From Myxococcales bacterium (GTDB taxonomy: Bacteria; Myxococcota_A; Polyangia; Fen-1088): DNA of 6,541 nt. Of the stretch, positions 1 through 6,541 are shown piece after piece; the stretch's first letter is position 1, and the number at the start of each line of letters is the position of its first letter. The stretch spans positions 6,276 through 12,816 of the forward strand of contig PMNO01000104.1 in the NCBI GenBank assembly GCA_003161835.1, given 5' to 3'. The notes under the pieces were generated by a model. It did no database searches and was not told where the DNA came from. It saw nothing but the letters and a program-made list of their open reading frames with translations. Position numbers and translations under genes: made by a program.

Positions 1-1680
1 CTTTCCATCGGGGCCGTGTTGGCGGCGGGCAATGTCTACACGGGGCTCAAGTCCGGCTTCATCGACGGAGGAGCCCTGACGGCGGCCTTGCTCAGCTTCA
101 CGTTCTTCGCCACTTTCAAGCGCCTGACCCGCCTGCCGTTCGGACCCTTGGAGAACAACGTGGCGCAGACCGCCGCCGCGTCCGCCGCGGTCATGTCCTT
201 CGTGCACGGGCTGACCGGCCCGATGCCCGCTCTGATGCTGATGGGGGTCAACACGCCTGCCTGGGCTTTGTGGACGTGGGGGATTGCTCTGGCTCTGATC
301 GGGGTAGCCATCGCCGCGTTTCTGCGGCGCAAGTTGGTGGTCGAGGATGCCCTGCCGTTTCCCAGCGGAATCGCGACCGCCGAGCTGATAACGACGGTTC
401 ACGCCGATCAAGGCAGCGCCGCGCGACGGACGCGATTTTTGTTGGCGGCGGCCGTCGCCGCAGCCGTGCTCACATGGTTTCGGGACGGCACCGGGATGTT
501 CATTCCCCAGGCGCTCTATCTTCCGCTCACAGTCGGGGGCATGACCGCTGCCTCGTTGACTCTGGGCATTGCCAGCAGTCCCCTGATGGCCGCCACTGGT
601 ATGTTCATCGGCCTGCGCAGTTCCTTGAGCTTGCTGGGGGGCGGGATCGTGGCTTGGGGGATCGTCGCGCCCATCGCCGTACGTTCGGGTTGGACCACCG
701 ATGCCGGGTACGCGACCATCTCCGCCTGGTTGGTGTGGCCGGCGCTGGGGATGATGCTGGCCAGTACCCTGGTACCGTTCGTGCTGGGCTGGCGGACCGT
801 CGGTCGAGTGCTGGCCCGGACCGCTCGCGACGTGCGCAATTCGCTGCGCCGGCGCGTGGACGATGGGCGAGCCCCGAATCCGGCCAGCACTGTGTTGCTG
901 GGTGGCATCACGGTGCTAGCGGCGTCGGCGGCCCTGGCCTGGACGGGGTGGCGCGCCTTCGGATTCAGTCCGTATTTGACCTGCGCCGCGCTCATTGTGT
1001 CCGTGGTCCTTTCGGGGATCTGCGCGCGCGCCGCCGGGGAGACCGACATCGCGCCGGTGGGATCATTCGGAACGCTCACCCAGTTCTTGTTCGCGGCGGG
1101 CGGACGAGGGGGATCGGTTTTGTCGGGCGCCATCGTGGCCGGCAACGCGTCGGAGGTGGCCCAGAGCATGTGGGCCTTCAAGGCGGGACACACCCTGCGG
1201 GCGTCGGTCCGGGCCCAGATCGTGGCGCAGATACTGGGCGCGATAGTCGGCAGTTTGGTGGTCGTGCCCGCCTACTTCTTGATCATTCGGGTCTATCCGC
1301 TCGGCAGCGAACGGATGCCGGCGGTGTCGGCCATCTCGTGGAAGGCCACCGCGGTCGCCCTGAGCGGGGGACTCGCCGGGTTGCCTTCGCACGGCCTTCA
1401 TGCTTTCGTCGTCGCGTTCGCTCTGGGGGCGGTCCTCAGCATTTTCGCGCCCACGCGGATCGGACGATTCCTTCCGTCAGCGGTGACCGTCGGCATTGCG
1501 ATGATCACGCCTGTATCCCTGGCTGCCGCCGCCGTGTTGGGCGCCGGCAGCATCGTGCTGGCGCGGCGCCGAATCTCGACCCTGGCCGACGGGGAAACCA
1601 ACGCGCTGGCCGCTGGTCTGCTGGCCGGTGAAGCGATTCTGGGAGTGGTCATCGCGGCGCGCGCGGCGTGGGGTTCGTAA
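1..1680 (+). CDS. OPT-family oligopeptide/metal-peptide transporter (5' end cut off)
   Basis: This is a polytopic inner-membrane transporter of the OPT (oligopeptide transporter) family, whose members import small peptides or metal-chelate complexes; the substrate cannot be told here. The reading frame is open from base 1, and 559 residues are visible before the TAA stop. The first visible residues already carry the family's N-terminal hallmark NVYTGLKSGF (fragment residues 11-20), so the true start lies a little upstream; the GTG at base 16 is an internal Val codon. Further family marks are ENNVAQT near residue 51, LPFPSGIATAE near 118-128, a conserved AFKAGHTLRASVRAQ segment near 395 followed by a hydrophobic helix, and a C-terminal ETNALAAGLLAGE segment. 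Many hydrophobic stretches of about 20 residues fit 12 or more membrane spans. It converges on the kinase gene with a 50-bp gap. Family assignment is firm, substrate unknown. Confidence 0.9.
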   Translation, partial: LSIGAVLAAGNVYTGLKSGFIDGGALTAALLSFTFFATFKRLTRLPFGPLENNVAQTAAASAAVMSFVHGLTGPMPALMLMGVNTPAWALWTWGIALALIGVAIAAFLRRKLVVEDALPFPSGIATAELITTVHADQGSAARRTRFLLAAAVAAAVLTWFRDGTGMFIPQALYLPLTVGGMTAASLTLGIASSPLMAATGMFIGLRSSLSLLGGGIVAWGIVAPIAVRSGWTTDAGYATISAWLVWPALGMMLASTLVPFVLGWRTVGRVLARTARDVRNSLRRRVDDGRAPNPASTVLLGGITVLAASAALAWTGWRAFGFSPYLTCAALIVSVVLSGICARAAGETDIAPVGSFGTLTQFLFAAGGRGGSVLSGAIVAGNASEVAQSMWAFKAGHTLRASVRAQIVAQILGAIVGSLVVVPAYFLIIRVYPLGSERMPAVSAISWKATAVALSGGLAGLPSHGLHAFVVAFALGAVLSIFAPTRIGRFLPSAVTVGIAMITPVSLAAAAVLGAGSIVLARRRISTLADGETNALAAGLLAGEAILGVVIAARAAWGS

Positions 1681-1730
1681 GTCAGCAACCGCCGCTCCGA
1701 GGCGCGGAACCGCCGCCAACCAACACCCCA

Positions 1731-3137
1731 CTACGACGCGGCGGCGGTCGTCACGTGGACGCCCGTAACATTCTCTTGGGGCGCCCAGGAGGCTATCGAG
1801 GTGACGCCCCCGCCGATGACTTCCTTGCCCCCGGGAACGTCGTCCGAATCCTTGACCTCCGCCACACCGACGTGAAGACAGATATTGACGTGCACATCCG
1901 CATGCGCATCGGCGCGCGCGGAGAGTCGCTCGGCCAGCTGATGGGCGACCGATCGACCCTGGGCCCGAGCGACGCTTGCGTCCTCTTCCGTCAGCGGCAA
2001 GAGCTTGGCGCCCAACAGGGCGTTCCCGGTCTGCAGCGGCAATTGCCACCCATCGTCGCGCAACACCTGTTCGGCGCCATCCAGCACCGACGAAACGTCG
2101 TCCAGCAACTCGTCGCTCTCCGCGTCAGCCGTCTCGGCCACGCGGAGCTCGACGAAGATGGCCATGGCGCGCACCGCCACCAGGGGCGCGGAAACCACCC
2201 CGTGGGGCGCGACCACGGCGTCGCGCAAGGCCGCGATGAATGCCTTGGCGCTCGGGAACCGGCGCATGGGCTGTTTCTCCATCGCGCGCAGAACCACGGC
2301 GTCAATCCCCGGTGTGACCGGAGCGCTCTGGCTCGCCCGGGGAGCCGGAGCCTCGAGGTGCAATCGCTCGATGTCGGTCATCTGCTCGCCGCGAAAAGGA
2401 TACTGCCCGGTCAAGAGGTGATACAGCACCACCCCCAACGCGTACACGTCCGTGCGGCCATCGATGGCCCCGCCTCGGATCTGCTCGGGGGCCATCGTGT
2501 ACGAAGTTCCCAGGCGCGCGCCCGCGACGGTCAACCCCACGTCACCGGCGTCGGGATGGATGAGCTTGGCGATACCAAAATCCAGCAGCTTCACGATCCG
2601 CTCGTTTCCGCGCTGCTCCATGTGAATGTTGCTGGCCTTCAGATCGCGGTGCACGATTCCTTGCGCGTGGGCCGCATCCAGGGCGGAGCAGACGGGGGTC
2701 AAAATTTCCAGGACCTCGGTCGGATGAAAACGTCCGCGCGCGGTCAGCATGGACCGCAGGTCCGTGCCGTTGAGCAGCTCCATCACGTAGAACGGCCGAC
2801 CGTCGGGGAGCTCTCCGAATTCGTAGATATCGACGATGTTGGGGTGCTTGATCAGGTTGACGGCCAAGGCTTCACGGAGAAACCGGGCGACCATCTGCGG
2901 CGAGCTCGCGAGTTCCCTGCGCAACACTTTCACGGCCGCGCGCCGCCCCAGCAGGCGGTGCTTGGCCTCGTACACCGTGCCACCACCGCCTGACGCCAGC
3001 GCGCGCTCGAGCAAGTACATCCCAGCCGCCGTGCCCGGCCGCAGCGCGTCCGGGTCGGGTTGCTGCGCCATCGCGGTCGCCTGTTGGGGACCGAGGGCTC
3101 GGGTCTTGTCGAAATCGTCGTCGAGTTTGGGCAGCAC
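1731..3137 (-). CDS. Hanks-type Ser/Thr protein kinase with degenerate class III cyclase-like C-terminal domain
   Basis: A 468-residue cytoplasmic protein kinase with no visible membrane segment. The kinase domain spans about residues 41-305: glycine loop ASGGGGTVYEA (48-58), ATP-anchoring Lys70 in AAVK, alpha-C Glu89, catalytic loop HRDLKASN (163-170, Asp165), DFG (186-188), APE (216-218), DVYALG (230-235) and the late conserved Arg293. All core catalytic residues are present and the HRD Arg suggests activation-loop phosphorylation. Residues about 322-468 resemble a class III adenylate/guanylate cyclase homology domain (AIFVELRV, QTGNALL, NICLHVGVAEV, GGGVTSIAS) but lack its catalytic residues, so this part is probably a sensory or binding module. 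The start is GTG at 3137, preceded at 5 nt by GAGGA; the internal ATG at 3071 has no such site. Substrates are unknown. Divergent from the tatD-like gene and convergent with the OPT transporter gene. Confidence 0.93.
   Translation of the reverse strand: MLPKLDDDFDKTRALGPQQATAMAQQPDPDALRPGTAAGMYLLERALASGGGGTVYEAKHRLLGRRAAVKVLRRELASSPQMVARFLREALAVNLIKHPNIVDIYEFGELPDGRPFYVMELLNGTDLRSMLTARGRFHPTEVLEILTPVCSALDAAHAQGIVHRDLKASNIHMEQRGNERIVKLLDFGIAKLIHPDAGDVGLTVAGARLGTSYTMAPEQIRGGAIDGRTDVYALGVVLYHLLTGQYPFRGEQMTDIERLHLEAPAPRASQSAPVTPGIDAVVLRAMEKQPMRRFPSAKAFIAALRDAVVAPHGVVSAPLVAVRAMAIFVELRVAETADAESDELLDDVSSVLDGAEQVLRDDGWQLPLQTGNALLGAKLLPLTEEDASVARAQGRSVAHQLAERLSARADAHADVHVNICLHVGVAEVKDSDDVPGGKEVIGGGVTSIASWAPQENVTGVHVTTAAAS
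1734..2174 (-). other. Pseudo-cyclase (class III cyclase homology) domain of the kinase
   Basis: This segment encodes kinase residues about 322-468. Order and spacing follow the class III cyclase fold: a beta strand AIFVELRV, a helix ending EQVLRDDGW, the TGNALL hairpin, a helix, the strand NICLHVGVAEV, then GKEVIGGGVTSIASWA and a final strand VTGVHVTTAA. Set against the mycobacterial enzyme Rv1625c (D256, K296, D300, D365, N372, R376, recalled from the literature), the first metal Asp is Glu330, the purine Lys is Leu368, the second metal Asp is Asn372, the purine Asp is Glu439, and the transition-state Asn and Arg are Thr446 and Ser450. Spacings are close (42 versus 44, and 74 versus 72 residues). 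Inference: a non-catalytic domain, possibly for ligand binding or dimerisation. The homology is judged by eye. Confidence 0.65.
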
Positions 3138-3142
3138 GGTTA

Positions 3143-3147
3143 TCCTC
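3143..3147 (-). promoter_or_regulatory. Shine-Dalgarno site of the kinase gene
   Basis: The minus strand reads GAGGA here, 5 nt before the GTG at 3137. It decides the start: the next in-frame ATG (3071) has no comparable purine-rich site upstream. Confidence 0.7.
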
Positions 3148-3212
3148 GAACACGAAGATGCGATGTCCTCGCCCCTGGAACATCGGTAGATCTGTTGAGC
3201 GGGTTTAGACGC

Positions 3213-3243
3213 ATTCTAGGCGAGCCAGGTTGACGGCTGTCGC
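3213..3243 (-). promoter_or_regulatory. Candidate sigma-70-like promoter of the kinase gene
   Basis: On the minus strand a TAGAAT -10 box (plus-strand 3213-3218, 5 of 6 to consensus) is preceded after 19 nt by GCGACA (3238-3243, 4 of 6 to TTGACA). It would give a leader of roughly 65-70 nt before the GTG start. The spacing is longer than ideal and the -35 is weak, so this is only a candidate in the 123-bp divergent region. Confidence 0.28.
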
Positions 3244-3260
3244 GATAGTATCCTCATCCT

Positions 3261-4070
3261 ATGGTCGACTCCCACTGTCACCTCGATTCGGAGACTTTCC
3301 GCTCCGATTTGCCCGCGGTCCTCGATCGGGCTCGATCCGCCGGAGTCGAGCGTATGATCTGTATCGGCTCGGGAAGTGACATCCGCTCGGCGCTATCATC
3401 GGTGGCTTTGGCGGGAACTGAATCCGACGTGTACGCCACGGTCGGGGTTCATCCTCATGACGTGGCGCGGATGACGGAATCCGACTGGGAGACACTCGAA
3501 GGCCTGGCGCGGCTACCGCGGGTCGTCGGAATCGGAGAAACCGGGCTCGACTATCACTACGAGCACTCCGCGCGTGATGCGCAGCAGGCCGCCTTCCGTC
3601 GTTTTGTTCGCCTGGCACGCCAGGCGGGCCGTCCTGTCGTCTCTCACGTGCGTGATGCGCATGCTGACGCCGCCGAGATCCTGCGCGCCGAGGGGGCGAG
3701 CGAGGTCGGCGGCGTGATTCACTGTTTCACCGGGGGAGTGGACGATGCCCGTGGCTACCTGGATTTTGGGCACTATCTGTCATTCTCGGGGATCCTGACC
3801 TTCAAGAACGCCGACCACATTCGCGCTGCGGCACGGTTCGCGCCCGCTGACCGGGTCCTGGTCGAGACCGACGCCCCCTACCTGGCCCCCATACCCTATC
3901 GCGGCCAGCGCAACGAGCCGGCTTTCGTCGCCCGTACCTTGGGGCTCCTGGCGGAAATCCGCGGGATTTCGGTCGCGGACGCAGACCGGATCACGACCGA
4001 GAATGCCTGCCGCCTGTTCCGTTTGGGCGATCACCCGCTGGTTCCCGCGGATCGCACGCATTCGGGTTGA
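3261..4070 (+). CDS. tatD: TatD-family metal-dependent hydrolase (putative DNase)
   Basis: A 269-residue cytoplasmic TIM-barrel metallohydrolase of the TatD family (TatD/YcfH/YjjV group), whose studied members are Mg-dependent nucleases acting on DNA 3' ends or on D-aminoacyl-tRNA; the symbol marks the family, not a proven ortholog. Metal ligands are all present: HCH at residues 5-7, Glu93 in GETGLDYHY, His129 in PVVSHVRDA, His154 in GVIHCFTGG and Asp204 in VETDAPYLAP. LSFSGILTFKNA (173-184) and the PYRGQRNEP segment (212-220) are further family signatures. Length is normal. The ATG at 3261 is forced: an in-frame TAG lies at 3246-3248 and the HxH motif starts four residues in. No Shine-Dalgarno sequence is visible just upstream. 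The PilZ-like gene follows after 37 bp on the same strand. Confidence 0.95.
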   Translation: MVDSHCHLDSETFRSDLPAVLDRARSAGVERMICIGSGSDIRSALSSVALAGTESDVYATVGVHPHDVARMTESDWETLEGLARLPRVVGIGETGLDYHYEHSARDAQQAAFRRFVRLARQAGRPVVSHVRDAHADAAEILRAEGASEVGGVIHCFTGGVDDARGYLDFGHYLSFSGILTFKNADHIRAAARFAPADRVLVETDAPYLAPIPYRGQRNEPAFVARTLGLLAEIRGISVADADRITTENACRLFRLGDHPLVPADRTHSG

Positions 4071-4096
4071 CGGTCCGCGCTCGGGACGCCCATACT
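4067..4096 (+). promoter_or_regulatory. Candidate promoter of the PilZ-like gene
   Basis: TTGACG (4067-4072, 5 of 6 to the -35 consensus) overlaps the tatD stop codon and is followed after 18 nt by CATACT (4091-4096, 4 of 6 to the -10 consensus). Transcription would start near 4103, only a few bases before the GTG at 4108, giving a nearly leaderless message. This fits the absence of a Shine-Dalgarno site there. Judged by eye; chance matches are possible. Confidence 0.33.
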
Positions 4097-4107
4097 TTCG
4101 ACCTTTC

Positions 4108-5040
4108 GTGGCTCTCCTCAATCCAATCCGCATTCGGCTTCGCTATGCCGATCTCGACACCTTCGTCGAAAAATTTGCCCCCAACGTCACACGCGGTGGG
4201 GTCTTCCTGGCCAGCCGCAATATTCAGCCCGTGGGTGCTGTTTTTCCCTTTGAGATCCAGTTGATCGGTGGCGAGGTCGTCTTGGCCGGAGAGGGTCGTG
4301 TCACGTGGGTCAAGGAGTTCAATCCGGCCGAGCCCCAGCGCCCGTACGGGATGGGAGTGCAATTCATCAGCGTCGCACCCGCGACCAAGCCCATTTTGGC
4401 GCGCATCCTGCGGGCGAAGGACGCGGCCGGACCCCGGCGAACGACGACCGGACCCCTGACTCCGCTCGGAGCGTCGGCGGGCGGTGAGCATGCTGGGGAA
4501 CGGACGGGAACGGGGACGGCGAACGGCAAACCCACCAAGCGCCCTATCGATACGTCGGTGGATCTGGTGGCGGAATATGGATTGGACGATCAGGCGGTCC
4601 GGCGCCTGATGGAGCGCACGTGGATGATGGGCGCGCGCACCAGCGATGATCTCACCGATCTGTTGGCGCCGCAGCCCCCCGAGGAGGTGACCCTGGCTCA
4701 GGCACTGGCCGAGTTGCCGCGCCTGCTGGACACCCAGTTCAGCCGCAGGCGCGCCTCGGGCGGATTCCGGGCCGTGGCCGTCGCACCTCCCGCGCCCGCG
4801 CCCACGCCAGAACCCGCAGCAGAACCCGAAACAACGACGATCGAGGGAAGCGGACGGAGCGCCGAAGGCGGCGACGACGCGAAAACCGCAGAAGCAAACA
4901 CCCCGCCGACGACTGGCGTCGCCGCGGCCGTGGATACCGATGCGGCGGCAGCGGGCGATGAAGACGCGGGCACCGCCGACAGCGTGTCGGCGCGCGTCCA
5001 GGTGGCCTTGGGAGATACCACGGACATGACCGGCGGGTAG
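4108..5040 (+). CDS. PilZ-like (TIGR02266-type) protein with helical module and low-complexity tail
   Basis: A 310-residue, probably cytoplasmic protein. Residues about 5-90 form a PilZ-like domain of the kind expanded in myxobacteria: R8-x3-R12 in RIRLR, NVTRGGVFL (26-34) in place of the classical D/NxSxxG motif, GEGRVTWV (61-68) and GMGVQF (81-86). PilZ domains often bind cyclic di-GMP; the shortened spacing between the two motifs and Thr28 for Ser leave binding uncertain. A Gly/Thr/Arg-rich linker leads to a charged, probably helical module (about 150-212), which I do not recognise. The rest (about 221-310) is Ala/Pro/Glu/Thr/Asp-rich and probably disordered. The GTG at 4108 is chosen because it directly precedes the domain and leaves 37 bp after tatD. 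The other in-frame start, ATG 4003, would overlap tatD by 68 bases and add 35 residues unlike the family. Convergent with purC. Confidence 0.8.
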   Translation: MALLNPIRIRLRYADLDTFVEKFAPNVTRGGVFLASRNIQPVGAVFPFEIQLIGGEVVLAGEGRVTWVKEFNPAEPQRPYGMGVQFISVAPATKPILARILRAKDAAGPRRTTTGPLTPLGASAGGEHAGERTGTGTANGKPTKRPIDTSVDLVAEYGLDDQAVRRLMERTWMMGARTSDDLTDLLAPQPPEEVTLAQALAELPRLLDTQFSRRRASGGFRAVAVAPPAPAPTPEPAAEPETTTIEGSGRSAEGGDDAKTAEANTPPTTGVAAAVDTDAAAAGDEDAGTADSVSARVQVALGDTTDMTGG

Positions 5041-5101
5041 AACCCTGCGTTTCGCGGCGGCGAAGTCCGCGGAGGCGATTCGGCGCGGGGCGCAGGCGCC
5101 G

Positions 5102-6061
5102 TCAAAGCCCCAAGTTGCGACGAAGGCGGGCGATGGGTTCGGCGGTGTCGGGCACGAAAGGGTGTCCGGTGATCAATTCACAAACCTCGATATAGCGGCG
5201 CGCCGCCTCCGCGCGTACGCCGGCGCTCAGAGCCGGCGGTGGCCCCTCTCCTCGGTAGCCCTGTTCGACCAAGGTGCGGCGGACGTATTCCTTGTCGAGA
5301 CCGCGCGGCTCCAGTCCTTGGTCAAAACGGGTCTGATAGTCGTCCGCGTACCAGTATCGGGACGAATCGGGTGTGTGGATCTCGTCGATGAAGCACAGTG
5401 TGCCGTCGGGACGGCGGCCGATTTCGTATTTCGTGTCCACCAGGATCAAGCCCCGGCGCAGCGCTTCCTGCTGGCCGAACGAAAACACGCGCGCGCACAG
5501 GGTCGCGGCCTCGTCGAAGTCGGCGGCGCTCAGGGCCCCCATCTCGAGGATCTCGGCGCGCGACACCGATTGATCGTGTGCGCCCTTCTCGGCCTTCGTC
5601 GACGGGGTCAACAACGCCTTGGCCAGGCGCTGGTTCTTGCGCATGCCGTCTGGCAAATCGTGCCCGCAGAACTGCCGTCGCCCCGACTGATAGTGCGACC
5701 AAATGGAAGTCGATGTGACGCCGGTCAGGTAGGCGCGCATGACGAATTCCACCGGCAGCAACTGGCATTCGACCCCTACCATCACCTGGGGATCGGGGAC
5801 CGAGAGAACGTGATTCGGCGCGATGTCGGCGGTGGCGGCAAACCAATGCGCCGCCATCTGGTTCAACACCTGGCCCTTGAAAGGAATCGTCCCCAGGACC
5901 ACGTCGAAGGCCGATAGACGGTCGGTGACGATGATGGTGCGCCGACCATCCTTGACGTAACAATCGCGCACCTTGCCCTCGTACTTGTGGCCCAAGGAGG
6001 GTAAATCGGTCGTGTCCAACGTCTTGTTGAGCTGCTCCAGAATCACGCTATCGTCGATCAT
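5102..6061 (-). CDS. purC: Phosphoribosylaminoimidazole-succinocarboxamide synthase (SAICAR synthetase)
   Basis: A 319-residue cytoplasmic enzyme of de novo purine synthesis. It joins CAIR and aspartate using ATP to make SAICAR. Family marks in order: [10 protein letters not shown] (27-36) with the glycine-rich nucleotide-binding strand, [15 protein letters not shown] (43-57), the substrate segment [16 protein letters not shown] (126-141), [13 protein letters not shown] (151-163), LVDTKYEIG (206-214) and the metal/nucleotide-binding [14 protein letters not shown] (224-237). The length matches the longer bacterial and yeast-like PurC form (about 300 residues) rather than the roughly 240-residue E. 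coli form. The ATG at 6061 has GAGGA 6 nt upstream. It follows purB by 21 bp on the same strand, so the two are likely one operon. It converges on the PilZ-like gene across 61 bp. No odd residue was seen. Confidence 0.97.
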   Translation of the reverse strand: MIDDSVILEQLNKTLDTTDLPSLGHKYEGKVRDCYVKDGRRTIIVTDRLSAFDVVLGTIPFKGQVLNQMAAHWFAATADIAPNHVLSVPDPQVMVGVECQLLPVEFVMRAYLTGVTSTSIWSHYQSGRRQFCGHDLPDGMRKNQRLAKALLTPSTKAEKGAHDQSVSRAEILEMGALSAADFDEAATLCARVFSFGQQEALRRGLILVDTKYEIGRRPDGTLCFIDEIHTPDSSRYWYADDYQTRFDQGLEPRGLDKEYVRRTLVEQGYRGEGPPPALSAGVRAEAARRYIEVCELITGHPFVPDTAEPIARLRRNLGL

Positions 6062-6067
6062 TTGTTT

Positions 6068-6072
6068 TCCTC
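6068..6072 (-). promoter_or_regulatory. Shine-Dalgarno site of purC
   Basis: The minus strand reads GAGGA, 6 nt before the purC ATG and inside the 21-bp purB-purC gap. It supports separate translation of purC from a shared message. Confidence 0.75.
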
Positions 6073-6082
6073 GTGTCAGGGC

Positions 6083-6541
6083 CTATTGCGCGAGCGCGCG
6101 ATCGATGATCTCGCCCGCATGGCGAAGGTGGTGTGCCAGATCGAACGCCCGGTCGATATCCTCCGCAGACAAACGCGCCCGGATGTCCGGATCGGCGCCC
6201 AGCAACGATCGAAATGTTTCGGCCTCGGGCGGGGGACCGTAAGCCGGACCGGCGCTCAGGCCCAAACCCGCCGCCGCGCGCAACGCATTTTTCTGAACCA
6301 TCTCGTAGGCGGCTTGGCGCGGCAGACCCCTGCGGACCAGGGCCAGAAGGATCGCTTCGCTGAAAAACAGTCCGCCAGTGAGATCCAGGTTGCGCCGCAT
6401 GCGATCCGCGTTGATCACCAGCCCGCTCACCAGCGCGGCGGCCCGTCGCACCACGAAATCACACAGTCCGGTCGCGTCGGGCCCTATCACGCGCTCGACC
6501 GACGAGTGGGAAATGTCACGTTCGTGCCAGAGCGCGACGTT
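6083..6541 (-). CDS. purB: Adenylosuccinate lyase, C-terminal part (cut by window edge)
   Basis: The last 152 residues of adenylosuccinate lyase, a cytoplasmic homotetramer of the fumarase/aspartase superfamily that removes fumarate from SAICAR (giving AICAR) and from adenylosuccinate (giving AMP). The frame is open to the window edge; the visible part begins [18 protein letters not shown], a well-conserved PurB segment, then LNITADR-like [21 protein letters not shown], and [11 protein letters not shown] in the C-terminal helical domain. The superfamily signature loop and most of the active site lie upstream, outside the window. The TAG stop at 6083-6085 is 21 bp before purC, the next step's partner on the same strand, which supports an operon. 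Nothing is broken in the visible part; the truncation is only the window edge. Confidence 0.95.
   Translation of the reverse strand, partial: NVALWHERDISHSSVERVIGPDATGLCDFVVRRAAALVSGLVINADRMRRNLDLTGGLFFSEAILLALVRRGLPRQAAYEMVQKNALRAAAGLGLSAGPAYGPPPEAETFRSLLGADPDIRARLSAEDIDRAFDLAHHLRHAGEIIDRALAQ

Noticed and set aside
270..1631. A 453-codon open frame on + within the OPT gene in another frame
   Set aside because: Its translation is Arg/Gly/His-rich without any family motif, while the overlapping frame carries all OPT hallmarks.
1668..2993. A 441-codon open frame on + opposite the kinase gene
   Set aside because: It is antisense to a gene with clear kinase motifs, shows no domain signature, and long antisense frames are expected at this GC content.
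3230..3251. TTGACG followed by TAGTAT as a tatD promoter
   Set aside because: The boxes are only 10 nt apart, far from the 16-18 nt needed for a sigma-70 promoter.
4003..4107. N-terminal extension of the PilZ-like protein from ATG 4003
   Set aside because: It overlaps tatD by 68 bases and encodes Trp/Arg/Pro-rich residues with no domain; the domain begins right after the GTG at 4108.
5050..5065. Hairpin TTCGC-GGCG-GCGAA just after the PilZ-like gene as a terminator
   Set aside because: The stem is only 5 bp (plus a T-G pair) and no T-run follows on either strand.
5044..5096. Inverted repeat CCTGCG/CGCAGG in the PilZ-purC gap
   Set aside because: Only 6 bp with a 41-nt loop; easily chance at this GC content.
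5162..5917. A 251-codon open frame on + opposite purC
   Set aside because: It is a shadow of purC, with no recognisable domain and no start context.

Overview
The window is GC-rich and almost fully coding. It holds six protein genes, two of them cut by the window edges, and no RNA gene, insertion sequence, CRISPR array or phage feature that I could see. The gene mix suggests a Myxococcota-type (former Deltaproteobacteria) chromosome: a Hanks-type Ser/Thr kinase with a cyclase-like C-terminal domain, and a PilZ-like protein of the myxobacterial TIGR02266 type. This assignment is inference from family knowledge, not from a search.

Layout from left to right: (1) the 3' part of an OPT-family membrane transporter on +, up to 1680; (2) converging on it, a Ser/Thr protein kinase on - (1731-3137) whose last ~145 residues look like a class III nucleotidyl cyclase domain that has lost its catalytic residues; (3) a 123-bp divergent intergenic region (3138-3260); (4) a TatD-family metal-dependent hydrolase on + (3261-4070); (5) a PilZ-like protein on + (4108-5040) with a helical module and a long low-complexity tail; (6) converging on that, a purine biosynthesis pair on -, purB (cut by the right edge, ending at 6083) followed after 21 bp by purC (5102-6061).

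The only gene pair with a clear shared pathway is purB-purC: PurC makes SAICAR, and PurB cleaves SAICAR to AICAR and later adenylosuccinate to AMP. They are probably co-transcribed. The kinase and the PilZ-like protein are both signalling proteins, but they are divergent and separated by tatD, so a direct link is speculative. The most notable item is the kinase-pseudocyclase fusion. The rest is ordinary housekeeping and transport. Gaps between genes are all below 130 bp; the two convergent junctions show only weak hairpins without a T-tract.
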